A stretch of 64,000 nt of DNA from CAWDVH01 sp963805705 (GTDB lineage: Bacteria; Actinomycetota; Actinomycetes; Streptosporangiales; Streptosporangiaceae), in contig CAWDVH010000001.1 of NCBI GenBank assembly GCA_963805705.1, positions 868,001-932,000 of the forward strand. Reading direction: 5' to 3'. Numbering within the stretch: the first letter of the stretch is position 1; each line of letters starts with the position of its first letter. Positions 17,741 to 25,734 of this stretch are shown here, in pieces. Position numbers and translations under genes: made by a program. The notes beneath the pieces were generated by a model that worked only from the letters and a program-made list of their open reading frames with translations, did no database searches and was not told the origin of the DNA.

Positions 17741-18909
17741 CAGCCCGGCCCGCGCGGCTCCGGGGGACGGTCACCGGCCTGCCGTACCTGAGCGGCGTCA
17801 GCGCGCTCGCGGAAGCTGCGGTCGGCCCTGATCGCGAGGGCCAGGTACTCTCCGATTTCCTCGACCACGCCGACGTCCGCGATGCCGAAGTACCCTTCTC
17901 CCGCTTCCTGCGCCAGGGTCAGGGTGCCGTAGGAGCGCTCTCCGTCCGACAGCGGGACACTGAGCACTGAGGTGGCTCCCAGGCGGTCGAGAATCGGCAC
18001 GCCGTCCGGGTCAGTCCCCAGCAGGCCGGCGTCTTCCGCGTGCGCGACCAGCAGCGAGCTGCCGGACTGGTGCACCTGATTGGGTGCCGATTCCGGCTGC
18101 GGGTCCAGCCCCGACAGGGATCTGGCCAGCCGGACGGACCGCTCGTCTGGCGGCCCGATGACGAACTGCCGCCGCAGCCGCCGCTGCCGTTCCGAATCGA
18201 CAATGACCCAGGCGGCGAGCTCGCGGGCGAGCAGGCTCGCGCACCGCTGCAGCATGGCGGATTCGCTGACCGTGGCGCTCTCCAGTACCAGCCTCGTGGC
18301 CGCGCCCAGCACGTCAAGCCGGGTGGCGGTGGCACGTGCCGCGGCCGCCGGATCCGGATTCGCCGCATGCGGCTGGTTCGAGGCACCAGACAGCAGCCCG
18401 TAGGGGGTGACGGCGACGATCAGCCGGGGGAAGCCCCCGGCCACCTCGGCCAGGCTGATGTCCAGCATGCCCCGCACCGGGCCTGCGGCACCGAGCAGCC
18501 CGCACCGGATCTGGCCTACCTGACCGCTCCGCCGGGCCGCGGTGAGCTGGGAGTGCACGGCCGCGCGGGCGGGCAGGTCCACCAGGGCCGTGAACGGCTT
18601 GCCGGTCGCGTATCCCGCCGGGAAGCCGAGCAGGTGACCGACGCGCGGGTTGGCCCGCTGCACAATGTCATCCTGCTCAAGCAGGAACAACGCCACCGGT
18701 GCCTGATCGAATACCGTTCGCGGCCCCCCCTGATCCGCGTGCCGCACCGCAGCCAGGGCGTCGATCGCCTCGTCTAGCTCAGCGAACGCGGCATCCAGCG
18801 TCTGACGCAGCTGCGCGCCGGGCCGCGCCGCAGCCTGCCGGAGCTGCTCGCGGCGCGCGGTCAGGCCGGAGATCTCGGTCTCAAGCCCCGGACGGCCAGG
18901 GGAATGCAT
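17740..18909 (-). CDS. PAS-GAF sensory protein without output domain
   Basis: 389 residues. An N-terminal helical segment (EISGLTARREQLRQAA ... AFAELDEAIDALA) is followed by a PAS domain (about 65-175: TVFDQAPVALFLLEQDDIVQRANPRVGHLLGF) and a GAF domain (about 200-370: VLESATVSESAMLQRCASLLARELAAWVIVD ... SVPLSDGERSYGTLTLA). It resembles the sensory half of actinobacterial PP2C/SpoIIE proteins but ends after the GAF domain. It may therefore sense a ligand or redox state and act through protein contact. It is coupled to the downstream BrkB gene. Ribosome site TTAGGACG precedes the ATG. A SigB/SigF-like promoter candidate is at 18957-18981. Confidence 0.82.
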   Translation of the reverse strand: MHSPGRPGLETEISGLTARREQLRQAAARPGAQLRQTLDAAFAELDEAIDALAAVRHADQGGPRTVFDQAPVALFLLEQDDIVQRANPRVGHLLGFPAGYATGKPFTALVDLPARAAVHSQLTAARRSGQVGQIRCGLLGAAGPVRGMLDISLAEVAGGFPRLIVAVTPYGLLSGASNQPHAANPDPAAAARATATRLDVLGAATRLVLESATVSESAMLQRCASLLARELAAWVIVDSERQRRLRRQFVIGPPDERSVRLARSLSGLDPQPESAPNQVHQSGSSLLVAHAEDAGLLGTDPDGVPILDRLGATSVLSVPLSDGERSYGTLTLAQEAGEGYFGIADVGVVEEIGEYLALAIRADRSFRERADAAQVRQAGDRPPEPRGPG

Positions 18910-18956
18910 GTGTCACGTCCTAACTGCCGGCTCCTTTGATCGGGCCAGGTCGACCA

Positions 18957-18981
18957 GTACCGCCCTGACGGCACCTCAAAC
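18957..18981 (-). promoter_or_regulatory. SigB/SigF-type promoter candidate
   Basis: On the minus strand: GTTT (18981-18978), 15 nt, CGGTAC (18962-18957), one mismatch from GGGTAC. Transcription would start near 18950, about 40 nt before the PAS-GAF start codon. Confidence 0.4.
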
Positions 18982-19088
18982 ACCGCCGATGGCGGACGGC
19001 CGCCCCGTCGTGACGATCAGTCACTCCAGCTTCCAGGGTGCGTCGAGGCGGCCGTTCCGCCAGCGCATGCTGCGCGGGCGGCGGCTCG

Positions 19089-19550
19089 TTACCCTCGCCG
19101 ACGACGGCCGGCCAGCGGCAGCACGAACCAGAGACCGCCGAACATGCAGACCGTCAGAACGCTGATCACCACGGCTGCCGGACCATGATCGACATAACCG
19201 GTTACCAGCAGAACGGCGGTCGAGATCGCGAGCCCGACCGCGGCCAGGCCGATGATGGCCAGGACGTTGGCCGCCCGGACCAGGCGTTCCTTCTGATGCT
19301 GGCGAAAGACCAGCCGGTGATAGGCGACGGGCGCCAGCAGCAATGCGGTCGACACCGCCGCGAGCGTCAGGCTGAGCAGGTAGAGCTGGCGCTGGCCGTG
19401 GCTGAGCGCCGCGAACCTGTTGGTGAAAGGCAGCGAGAGCAGGAAGCCGAACAGTACCTGCACACCGAGGCCGGCCACCCGCAGCTCCTGCAGCAGCTCA
19501 GCGAGGTTGCGATCGTCACGCTCCTCCTCGCTCTCATCGCGCTGGTCCAT
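19089..19550 (-). CDS. DUF6328 family membrane protein
   Basis: About 153 residues. A charged N-terminus (MDQRDESEEERDDRNLAELLQELRVAG) precedes four hydrophobic helices (about 28-46, 60-80, 102-122 and 128-146). The pattern 'NLAELLQELRVAGLGVQVLFGFLL' is characteristic of DUF6328, a four-helix actinobacterial membrane family of unknown function. ATG 19550 is chosen because GAGGTGA lies 8 nt upstream; ATG 19559 is possible. It is divergent from the LapA-like gene, with a perfect inverted repeat (19577-19597) just upstream of the start. Confidence 0.82.
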   Translation of the reverse strand: MDQRDESEEERDDRNLAELLQELRVAGLGVQVLFGFLLSLPFTNRFAALSHGQRQLYLLSLTLAAVSTALLLAPVAYHRLVFRQHQKERLVRAANVLAIIGLAAVGLAISTAVLLVTGYVDHGPAAVVISVLTVCMFGGLWFVLPLAGRRRRG

Positions 19551-19576
19551 GGACGTCATCACCTCGCCTCAGACAC

Positions 19577-19597
19577 GGCGCCTGGTCACCAGGCGCC
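19577..19597. promoter_or_regulatory. Perfect 10-bp inverted repeat between divergent genes
   Basis: GGCGCCTGGT-C-ACCAGGCGCC: two 10-bp arms around one central base, 27 bp upstream of the DUF6328 start and about 90 bp upstream of the LapA-like start. A 21-bp operator-sized palindrome in a divergent promoter region suggests a dimeric repressor site; no regulator gene is adjacent. Confidence 0.5.
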
Positions 19598-19688
19598 TCG
19601 TGACGGGACAGGACAGGACGATCTGAGATTAGGCCGGGCGGCCGGGGGAAGAGGAGCACGACATGCCCGAGCAGGAAGGTTGGCGGCA

Positions 19689-20111
19689 ATGACTTCACCA
19701 CCAGCGAGTGAGGGCCCCGCCGGGCCAGGTCCGAGCCAGCCCCCCGACCGACTGCCCGCCCAGCATGTCGTGAAGCGCACCAGGGCCGGCGGAGTCTGGA
19801 TCGCGTCCGCGCTGTTCGCACTGGTGCTGCTCCTGCTGCTGATCTTCATACTGGAGAACGGCCAGCGGGTGGACATCAGCTTCTTCGGCGCGCACGGTCA
19901 CCTGCCGCTCGGAGTCGCGCTGCTGCTGGCCGCCGTCCTCGGCGTCCTGCTCATCGTGATCCCGGGGACCGCGCGCATCGTGCAGCTGCGGATGGTCGCC
20001 CGTCGCCATCGGGGCGTGGACGCCCGGCACGCATCCACCTCTCCGGCGGTCGTGGCCGAGCAGCCCCGCCAGCCCGAGCAGCCCGCGCCCGGCGGCCCGG
20101 GCTCCTATTGA
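19689..20111 (+). CDS. LapA-like (DUF1049) membrane protein
   Basis: 140 residues. A Pro-rich cytoplasmic N-terminus leads to two membrane helices (about 35-55, VWIASALFALVLLLLLIFILE; about 72-95, LPLGVALLLAAVLGVLLIVI) joined by the short 'NGQRVDISFFGAHG' turn, the signature of LapA/DUF1049 proteins, and then a basic and Pro-rich tail. In E. coli the relative LapA helps lipopolysaccharide assembly control; the role in Gram-positive bacteria is unknown. The ATG at 19689 has AGGAAGG upstream. Confidence 0.82.
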   Translation: MTSPPASEGPAGPGPSQPPDRLPAQHVVKRTRAGGVWIASALFALVLLLLLIFILENGQRVDISFFGAHGHLPLGVALLLAAVLGVLLIVIPGTARIVQLRMVARRHRGVDARHASTSPAVVAEQPRQPEQPAPGGPGSY

Positions 20112-20124
20112 CGGCCACGCTGGC

Positions 20125-21078
20125 TTACCGGTCACGCAGCCGCGGCAGCACGTGCTCGGCGTAGAACTCGAAGAAGCCCTCCTGCTCGGGGCCTACCTGG
20201 GAGATGTACACCTCGTCGAAACCCGCATCGGTGTAGGCCGTGATGGCATCGATGTGCGCCGCCAGATCCGGCCCGCACGGCGCGGTGATCATCTCTTCGG
20301 AGATGAGATCGCAGACCTGACGGAAATGGCGCGGGAGCGCCAGCAGCTGAGCGGCCTCGCCGGGAATCTCGTCGTTCGGCCAGAGCCGGTGCATCGTCTT
20401 GCGGGCCTGGCCGGCATCCTGGCCCCAGCACACCTTCAGGCCGCCTTGAACGGGGCGGTCCTCGCCGCCTGACTCTCGGTACAGCCGGACGAAGTCAGCG
20501 TTCGGCTGGACGGATATGTAGCCATCGGCCAGGCGCCCCGCCAGCTTGACCGCCTTCTCGCCGAAGCCGGACATGAAGATCGGCGGCGGGGCGTCAGGCA
20601 CGGAGTACAGCCGCGCGGTCTCCAGCGTGTAATGCTCCCCGGAGTGGGTGATGAGCCGCCCGCTGAGCAGTTCCCTGATCAGGTGCACGGCTTCCTCGAG
20701 CATCTCCAGGCGCTCCCTGGCGGCCGGCCAGCGCGTGCCCAGGATGTGCTCGTTCAGCGCCTCGCCGGTGCCCACGCCCAGCGTGAACCGGCCGCCGGTG
20801 AGCAGCGCCGAGGTCGCCGCGGCCTGGGCGACGATCGCGGGATGCTGCCGGATCAGCGGGCAGGTCACCGCCGTCGTGATGGGCAGGGAGGTCACCTGCG
20901 AGATCGCTCCCACCATGGACCATACGAAACCGCTCTGGCCCTGCTCGTCCAGCCACGGATGAAAGTGATCGGAGATCCAGAGCGCCTCAAACCCAGCCTG
21001 CTCCGCCAGCCGCGCCTGGCGGACCAGCTCCGCCGGGCTGTGTTCCTCCGACGCCAGGAAGTATCCGTAGCGGGTCAC
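20125..21078 (-). CDS. F420-dependent luciferase-like oxidoreductase (TIGR03557 type)
   Basis: 317 residues, a complete LLM-class TIM barrel. The N-terminus 'MTRYGYFLASEEHSPAELVRQARLAEQAGFEALWISDHFHPW' (read in parts) and 'RFTLGVGTGEALNEHILGTRWP' match the group of F420-dependent enzymes related to F420-dependent glucose-6-phosphate dehydrogenase (TIGR03557). It would use the deazaflavin F420 as hydride carrier in the cytoplasm; the substrate is unknown. The GTG at 21078 has AGAGGA upstream. It is monocistronic and convergent with the LapA-like gene. Confidence 0.9.
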   Translation of the reverse strand: MTRYGYFLASEEHSPAELVRQARLAEQAGFEALWISDHFHPWLDEQGQSGFVWSMVGAISQVTSLPITTAVTCPLIRQHPAIVAQAAATSALLTGGRFTLGVGTGEALNEHILGTRWPAARERLEMLEEAVHLIRELLSGRLITHSGEHYTLETARLYSVPDAPPPIFMSGFGEKAVKLAGRLADGYISVQPNADFVRLYRESGGEDRPVQGGLKVCWGQDAGQARKTMHRLWPNDEIPGEAAQLLALPRHFRQVCDLISEEMITAPCGPDLAAHIDAITAYTDAGFDEVYISQVGPEQEGFFEFYAEHVLPRLRDR

Positions 21079-21436
21079 GGGCGGTCATCCTCTCGTTCGG
21101 GCGGGACTCGGATGGGCTCGGGCCGGGCTCGGATGGGCTCAGATGGGGCTCGTGTGGTTACCCAGGACGCGCGCTCCCAATCACGGGTCTAAGCTCTGAA
21201 GCACACCGGGGTCCAGCAGCGGGCCTACGGCGGGCCATGATGCCTGGGCGCGACCGTCGGCGATGTGCGCCGGGGACCAGGCCAGTACCCGCCGGGCGAT
21301 ACGCGGTTTCACGGCACCCGATGCCGGGCGGCAGGCGGTCACGCACTAGGAGTGCCGCAGCCGGCCAGCGGCAGCCTGAGCAGCCGCATCCCGCCTCGTC
21401 CCATCCGGTGCCGCTGGTTCCGAGAGGAACGATCGA
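21079..21436. other. Divergent intergenic region, 358 bp
   Basis: It should hold promoters for the leftward oxidoreductase and the rightward sigma factor. Two imperfect copies of a roughly 20-bp GC-rich unit (GGGCTCGGATGGGCTC core) lie at 21103-21122 and 21124-21143. I find no clear SigB/SigF-type promoter for autoregulation of the sigma gene and no small gene. Confidence 0.5.
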
Positions 21437-22282
21437 GTGCCCCCCTCCACCGATCTTCAGCCTGCCGCCGGCTCGGCCGATGCCGCCGGCTCTGCCGACG
21501 CCGCCGACGCTGGCGGCGACTTCGTCAATTCCGCTGGCCAGGCGACCGAGGAACTGCTGGGCCGGCTGCGGAACATGCCGACGGATGATCCGCGATACGA
21601 GCGCCTGCGCGGTCAGATAGTCGCCCGGCACATGGCCGTCGCGCGGCGGATCGCCTACCACTACGCCAACCGGGGCGAGCCGGTTGAAGACCTAGAGCAG
21701 GCGGCGCTCCTCGGACTGGTCAAGGCGATCAATGGATTCGATCCGCTGCTGGGACGTGACTTTCTGGCCTACGCGCGTCCGATGATGACCGGCGAGGTGA
21801 AGCGGCACTTCCGGGATCTGACCTGGGCTGTCCGCGTCCCGCGCAAGGTCCAGGAGGGTCGGATCGAGCTCAATCAGGCCGCTGGCGCGCTGTCTCAGCG
21901 CCTGGGACGCCAGCCGGCGATGCAGGAGCTTGCCGCCGAGCTGAGGATATCGATGGATGAGCTGGCCGAGCTGATGGAGGCGTCCGCGGCGTACAGTGCC
22001 CTGTCTCTCAACGTCCCGGACGGGCAGGACGAGAGCAGGTCGCTGGCCGACACGCTCGGCGCGGTGGATGAGGCGCTGGACGCCGTCATCGACCGGGAGT
22101 CACTCCATCCGCTGCTCGACGCGCTGCCGCCCAGAGAGCTGCGGGTGCTGTTGCTGCGTTTCTTCGGCAACCTGACTCAGGCCCAGATAGCCGCCGAGCT
22201 CGGAGTGTCCCAGATGCAGATCTCCCGGTTGCTGACGGCAACGCTCGCCAAGTTGCGGGCGAGCTTGCTGACCGAAACGTGA
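21437..22282 (+). CDS. RNA polymerase sigma factor, SigB/SigF/SigG subfamily
   Basis: 281 residues. After an Ala/Asp-rich N-terminus come region 2 (VARHMAVARRIAYHYANRGEPVEDLEQAALLGLVKAINGFDP, with the -10 binding part 'DFLAYARPMMTGEVKRHFRD'), region 3 (VPRKVQEGRIELNQ ... LAAELRISMDELAELME) and region 4 with a helix-turn-helix (TQAQIAAELGVSQMQISRLL). This layout is that of alternative stress/sporulation sigma factors of the SigF type. The GTG at 21437 has GAGAGG nine nt upstream. No anti-sigma (RsbW-like) or antagonist gene is adjacent, which is atypical. It probably recognises the GTTT-N15-GGGTAC promoters found nearby (inference). Confidence 0.93.
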   Translation: MPPSTDLQPAAGSADAAGSADAADAGGDFVNSAGQATEELLGRLRNMPTDDPRYERLRGQIVARHMAVARRIAYHYANRGEPVEDLEQAALLGLVKAINGFDPLLGRDFLAYARPMMTGEVKRHFRDLTWAVRVPRKVQEGRIELNQAAGALSQRLGRQPAMQELAAELRISMDELAELMEASAAYSALSLNVPDGQDESRSLADTLGAVDEALDAVIDRESLHPLLDALPPRELRVLLLRFFGNLTQAQIAAELGVSQMQISRLLTATLAKLRASLLTET

Positions 22283-22350
22283 TGTCTGCTCGTCAGGATG
22301 GTCAGGCCGGTAGACAGCGAGGGGCGGGCAACCGAGAACGGGGTTGAGCA

Positions 22351-23109
22351 ATGGCAGACGACACAACCGAGACGCTGCTGAGCGAGCGGTACGCCGATGC
22401 CGTCACGTCACTGAGCGAGCTGGCCAGGGCACTGGCGCACGATGAGTCTGTCCCCGAAGCCCTGCAGAGCATCCTCGCGCTGGTCCTGCGGGCGGTCCCC
22501 GGGTGCCATGCGGCCAGCGTGACCGTGCTGAGCGACGAGGGTGGGCCACGGACCATGGCGGCCACCGACGCAGAAACCCGGCTGCTGGATCAGCGGCAGT
22601 ACGCCATGAAAGACGGCCCATGCCTGGACGCCGCCCGCCGGATGGAGGTCAACCGGTGGACCCTGCAGGAAGCGGAGCAGCGGTGGCCGGACTTCACCCG
22701 CCTGGCGCAGGAGATGGGCCTGCGCAGCTACCTGGCCGCCGGGCTCAGCCTGAGCGGGCGCCCGCTGGGGGCACTCAATCTGTGCAGCCGGGAGACTGAC
22801 GGCTTTGATCAGCTGGACGAGCAGATGATCTCGCTGCTCACCGAGCCGGCCGCGGCCGCCATCGTCGTCGCGAGCCGCTACTCCGAGGCGCGCGATCTTA
22901 CTGCCCAGCTTGAGCAGGCGCTGCGATCACGGGCCGTGATCGACCAGGCGATCGGCATTGTCATGGTCGAGTCACGCTGTGACGCCGAGCAGGCGTTCGC
23001 GACCCTAGGACGGGCGTCCAACAACCGCAACATGAAGCTCCGCGATCTGGCCACCGAGATCGTGACCCGCGTGGGCGGCCGGCGGCCGGCCAGCGAGCCG
23101 TCTGGTTAG
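22351..23109 (+). CDS. GAF-ANTAR transcription antitermination regulator
   Basis: 252 residues. A GAF sensory domain (about 25-180: VPEALQSILALVLRAVPGCHAASVTVLSDEGG ... SYLAAGLSLSGRPLGALNLCS) is followed by an ANTAR RNA-binding domain (about 185-243: QLEQALRSRAVIDQAIGIVMVESRCDAEQAFATLGRASNNRNMKLRDLATEIV). ANTAR proteins bind paired hairpins in nascent RNA and prevent termination. Such GAF-ANTAR genes are numerous in actinomycetes; targets are unknown. It follows the sigma gene by 68 bp in the same direction and may be co-transcribed. Confidence 0.93.
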   Translation: MADDTTETLLSERYADAVTSLSELARALAHDESVPEALQSILALVLRAVPGCHAASVTVLSDEGGPRTMAATDAETRLLDQRQYAMKDGPCLDAARRMEVNRWTLQEAEQRWPDFTRLAQEMGLRSYLAAGLSLSGRPLGALNLCSRETDGFDQLDEQMISLLTEPAAAAIVVASRYSEARDLTAQLEQALRSRAVIDQAIGIVMVESRCDAEQAFATLGRASNNRNMKLRDLATEIVTRVGGRRPASEPSG

Positions 23110-23128
23110 CGGCCGCCACCTGGGGTAC
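23104..23128 (+). promoter_or_regulatory. SigB/SigF-type promoter of the holin/DUF3618/BrkB operon
   Basis: GGTTA (23104-23108), 14 nt, GGGTAC (23123-23128). The predicted start near 23135 is 25 nt before the operon's first ATG. The -35 element overlaps the stop codon of the GAF-ANTAR gene. Confidence 0.55.
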
Positions 23129-23160
23129 TGTCCATTCTCACCAAGAAGGGGGCGGACCTC

Positions 23161-23580
23161 ATGGAGGACACCGCAAGAACACCATCGGCGACAGCCGCGG
23201 ACAGCTCAGCCAGTGAACTGGTCCAGCAGCTATCCGAGCAGGTATCCCGGCTGATCCGCGACGAGCTGCGGCTCGCGGAGCTGGAGATGACCGCCAAGGG
23301 AAAGCGCGCCGGCCTGGGCATCGGGATGCTCGGCGGCGGGGGGCTGCTCGCCTTGTACGGGGTCGGCTGCCTGCTGGCGGCCGCGATCATCGGGCTCGCC
23401 CTCGCCGTGCCGGCCTGGCTGGCGGCGCTGATCGTCGGGGCGGCCGTGCTGGCCGCCGCGGCCGTGGTCGCGCTGCGAGGCAAGAGCAAGCTGAGCACGG
23501 CGACGCCGGTCGTGCCGGAACAGACTGTGCAGAGCGTCAAGGCCGATGTCGAAGAGATAAAGGAGAGTGCGCACCGATGA
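23161..23580 (+). CDS. Phage holin superfamily III-like membrane protein
   Basis: 139 residues. A cytoplasmic amphipathic N-terminus (SASELVQQLSEQVSRLIRDELRLAELEM) is followed by two membrane helices (about 58-80 and 86-106) and a charged tail. This matches the 'phage holin family protein' (PF07332-type) that is a chromosomal, non-phage gene in actinomycetes, usually next to DUF3618. No phage genes are near. It probably works in the envelope stress response; the mechanism is unknown. It is first of three overlapping genes, downstream of a SigB/SigF-type promoter. Confidence 0.85.
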   Translation: MEDTARTPSATAADSSASELVQQLSEQVSRLIRDELRLAELEMTAKGKRAGLGIGMLGGGGLLALYGVGCLLAAAIIGLALAVPAWLAALIVGAAVLAAAAVVALRGKSKLSTATPVVPEQTVQSVKADVEEIKESAHR

Positions 23581-23849
23581 CCGGAGCACCGGAGGCCACG
23601 CCGGACGACGCCGCGACGGACAGCGTGCAGGAACTGACCGAGGAGATCGAGCGGACCAGGGCCGAGCTCGGCGATACGGTCGAGGCGCTGGCGGCCAAGG
23701 CCGACGTGAAGGCGCGGGCGCAGGAAAAGGTAGCGGACGCCAGGCAAACGATCATGGATAACTTCGGCCTGGAGGCGCGGGTGGCCGCGGTCATCGGCGC
23801 AGTGCTGGTGGTGGGCGCACTGATCGTGTGGAGGCGGCGGCGGCGGTGA
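23577..23849 (+). CDS. DUF3618 domain-containing protein
   Basis: 90 residues. The conserved opening 'ELTEEIERTRAELGDTVEALAAKADVKARAQEK' defines DUF3618; one C-terminal membrane helix (about 66-85) ends in a poly-Arg tail. The ATG overlaps the previous stop (ATGA at 23577-23580) and its own stop overlaps the next GTG (GTGA at 23846-23849). The family accompanies holin-III-like genes in actinomycetes, so the two products probably form one membrane complex (inference from gene neighbourhood). Confidence 0.88.
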   Translation: MTGAPEATPDDAATDSVQELTEEIERTRAELGDTVEALAAKADVKARAQEKVADARQTIMDNFGLEARVAAVIGAVLVVGALIVWRRRRR

Positions 23850-24919
23850 CCGGCAGCCGTGAGAGCGACGTCGCGCACACGCCGGCGGAGAACTCACAGC
23901 TACCCAGGCAGATCGGGGAAACAGCCGATCAAGTCCGGGAAGCACACGAGCGGATCACGGAAACACCCGAGCAGGTCCCGGAAACACCGGCCAAGCTTGG
24001 CCGTGCCGCCTGGCTGGCGGCCGGGAAGCGCTCAGCCAGGGAATACAAGAACGACCTGCTGAGTGACCGGGCCGCGGCGCTGACCTACTACGGCGTGCTG
24101 GCGATCTTCCCTGGCCTGCTGTTCCTGGTGACGCTGCTCGGCCTGATCGGCCAGCGGGCCACCCAGCCGCTGATTACCAATCTGGCGACGGCCTTGCCTG
24201 GCTCGGTCCGGCAGACGATCCTCGCCGCGGTGACCCGGCTGCAGCATGCCCACGCCACGGCGGGCGTGCTGGCCATTGTCGCGCTGGCGACGGCGCTGTG
24301 GTCGGTGTCCGGCTATGTCGCGGCGTTCATGCGGGCGTCCAACGCCATCTATGACGTGCCGGAGGGCCGCCCGATCTGGAAGACGCTGCCTATCCGCCTC
24401 GGCGTCACCCTGGTGATAATGGTGCTGCTCATCGCGTCCGCCCTGATCGTGGTCGTCACCGGCGGCCTGGCCCGGCACGCCGGGCAGCTGCTCGGCATCG
24501 GCTCGGCGGCCGTCACCGTGTGGGACATCGCCAAGTGGCCGGTGCTGCTCGTCATCGTCACCCTGATGCTCGCCATCTTGTACTGGGCCAGCCCTAACGC
24601 CAGGCAGGGATTCCGGTGGCTCAGCCCGGGCGGCATCGTGGCCGTCGTCATCTGGCTCATCGCGTCCGGCCTGTTCACCGTCTATATCGCGAACTTCGGG
24701 CATTACAACAAGGTGTACGGCAGCATCGCCGGCGTCATCGTGCTCCTGATCTGGCTGTGGATCTCCAACCTGGCCGTGCTGTTCGGTGCCGAGTTCAACG
24801 CCGAACTGCGGCGGGGACGCGCCATCGCGGCCGGCGCCCCGGCCGACCAGGAGCCGTTCGTCGAGTTGCGGGACACCAGGAAGCTACGCCCCAAGGCCAC
24901 TGGCCAGCGACAGTCCTGA
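23846..24919 (+). CDS. YihY/BrkB family inner-membrane protein
   Basis: 357 residues from the GTG at 23846, chosen for the GTGA overlap and a GGAGG 11 nt upstream (GTG 23828 is an alternative). The first 70 residues are hydrophilic with repeats of the type 'ETPEQVPETPAK'. Then come six membrane helices with family motifs: LLSDRAAALTYYGVLAIFPGLLFLVTLLGLIG, ALWSVSGYVAAFMRASNAIYDVPEGRP and YGSIAGVIVLLIWLWISNLAVLFGAEFNAELRRGR. It is a paralogue of 16700-17740. As third gene of the holin/DUF3618 operon it is likely part of the same envelope-stress module. Confidence 0.92.
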   Translation: MTGSRESDVAHTPAENSQLPRQIGETADQVREAHERITETPEQVPETPAKLGRAAWLAAGKRSAREYKNDLLSDRAAALTYYGVLAIFPGLLFLVTLLGLIGQRATQPLITNLATALPGSVRQTILAAVTRLQHAHATAGVLAIVALATALWSVSGYVAAFMRASNAIYDVPEGRPIWKTLPIRLGVTLVIMVLLIASALIVVVTGGLARHAGQLLGIGSAAVTVWDIAKWPVLLVIVTLMLAILYWASPNARQGFRWLSPGGIVAVVIWLIASGLFTVYIANFGHYNKVYGSIAGVIVLLIWLWISNLAVLFGAEFNAELRRGRAIAAGAPADQEPFVELRDTRKLRPKATGQRQS

Positions 24920-25033
24920 AGCCGAAGCCGGGGGGCCTACGCCGCCCAGGACAGGCGCCATCGCCGGTCACCCTCGATCGTAAAGAGCCACCCAACTGCC
25001 CCGTGAGTGGGCGCCCGCCGACGCTGCCGCGTG

Positions 25034-25333
25034 TCACTGCTGCCCGGCCTCGCCCCACCGCGCCAGAGCGTCGATGGTCTCCCGGAGCGCGGCCCCGCGC
25101 TCGGTGAGGGCGTACGCAAGCACGTTGTGGGCGAGCGGAACCCGGTACAGGATGCCCGCCGCTTGCAGTTCCCGCAGCCGAGTGGCGAGGATGTTCGTGG
25201 GTGCGCCGAGCTCGCGCTGGAGGTCACCGTAGCGCTTTGCGCCGTCGAGGAGGCTGCGGACGACCAGGAGCGCCCAACGCTGGCCGACGAGTTCGAGCGC
25301 TGCGGACAGGCCGTCCCCGTTGTCGGACGTCAC
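25034..25333 (-). CDS. HxlR family transcriptional regulator
   Basis: 99 residues, near the family's usual length. Winged helix-turn-helix with the motifs ALELVGQRWALLVVRSLLDGAKRYGDLQRELG, APTNILATRLRELQAAGIL and YALTERGAALRETIDALARWG. Dimers of this family bind promoters and respond to aldehydes, redox state or small ligands. The ATG overlaps the stop of the upstream VOC gene (ATGA at 25330-25333), so it probably regulates that operon. The N-terminal Cys typical of some HxlR sensors is absent, which argues against redox sensing. Confidence 0.9.
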   Translation of the reverse strand: MTSDNGDGLSAALELVGQRWALLVVRSLLDGAKRYGDLQRELGAPTNILATRLRELQAAGILYRVPLAHNVLAYALTERGAALRETIDALARWGEAGQQ

Positions 25334-25734
25334 CCCGCAGGCGAGCCGTCCGGGTCCATCCAGAACGGCGCGAAGTTGTTGCCGTCCGGGTCGTCGAAGT
25401 GCCGCTGGTACATGAAACCGTAGTCATCCGTCCCGCCGAGTTTTGCGCCGGCAGCCGCTGCCTTCGCGACGAACGCGTCCACGTCGACACGGGTCGGGAA
25501 GTCGAACGCGAAGGTGACCAGCGAGGTCGTCGCCGGGTCGCCGACTTGCTTGCTGCCGTCGCCGAGGCTCGCGTAGTAGTCGCGGCGGAGCGCCATCAGG
25601 TACAGGTCGTCATCGAGGATGAAGCACGCGGCGTTGTCGTCGGTGACGGCCTCGTTGATGCTCCAGCCGAGGGCGGTGAAGAACGCCTTGGAGCGTTCGA
25701 GATCGGCGACCGGGAAGTTCGCGAAGAAATTCAT
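25330..25734 (-). CDS. VOC (glyoxalase/bleomycin-resistance) superfamily protein
   Basis: 134 residues, a single VOC domain with the paired beta-alpha-beta-beta-beta modules: 'FFANFPVADLERSKAFFTALGW' and 'DYGFMYQRHFDDPDGNNFAPFWMD'. This subgroup (sometimes lactoylglutathione-lyase-like or extradiol-dioxygenase-like by annotation) lacks a clear full metal-ligand set, so it may bind rather than convert a ligand. It is co-transcribed with the HxlR regulator, a common pairing in actinomycetes. The promoter must lie in 25735-25800, where an AT-richer patch (TACTTGCAAAAAGCAAG) with a small inverted repeat is visible. Confidence 0.85.
   Translation of the reverse strand: MNFFANFPVADLERSKAFFTALGWSINEAVTDDNAACFILDDDLYLMALRRDYYASLGDGSKQVGDPATTSLVTFAFDFPTRVDVDAFVAKAAAAGAKLGGTDDYGFMYQRHFDDPDGNNFAPFWMDPDGSPAG

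Noticed and set aside
23161..23580. Holin-like gene as a sign of a prophage
   Set aside because: No endolysin, integrase, capsid or tail genes are near; the gene sits in a DUF3618/BrkB operon with the base composition of its neighbours.
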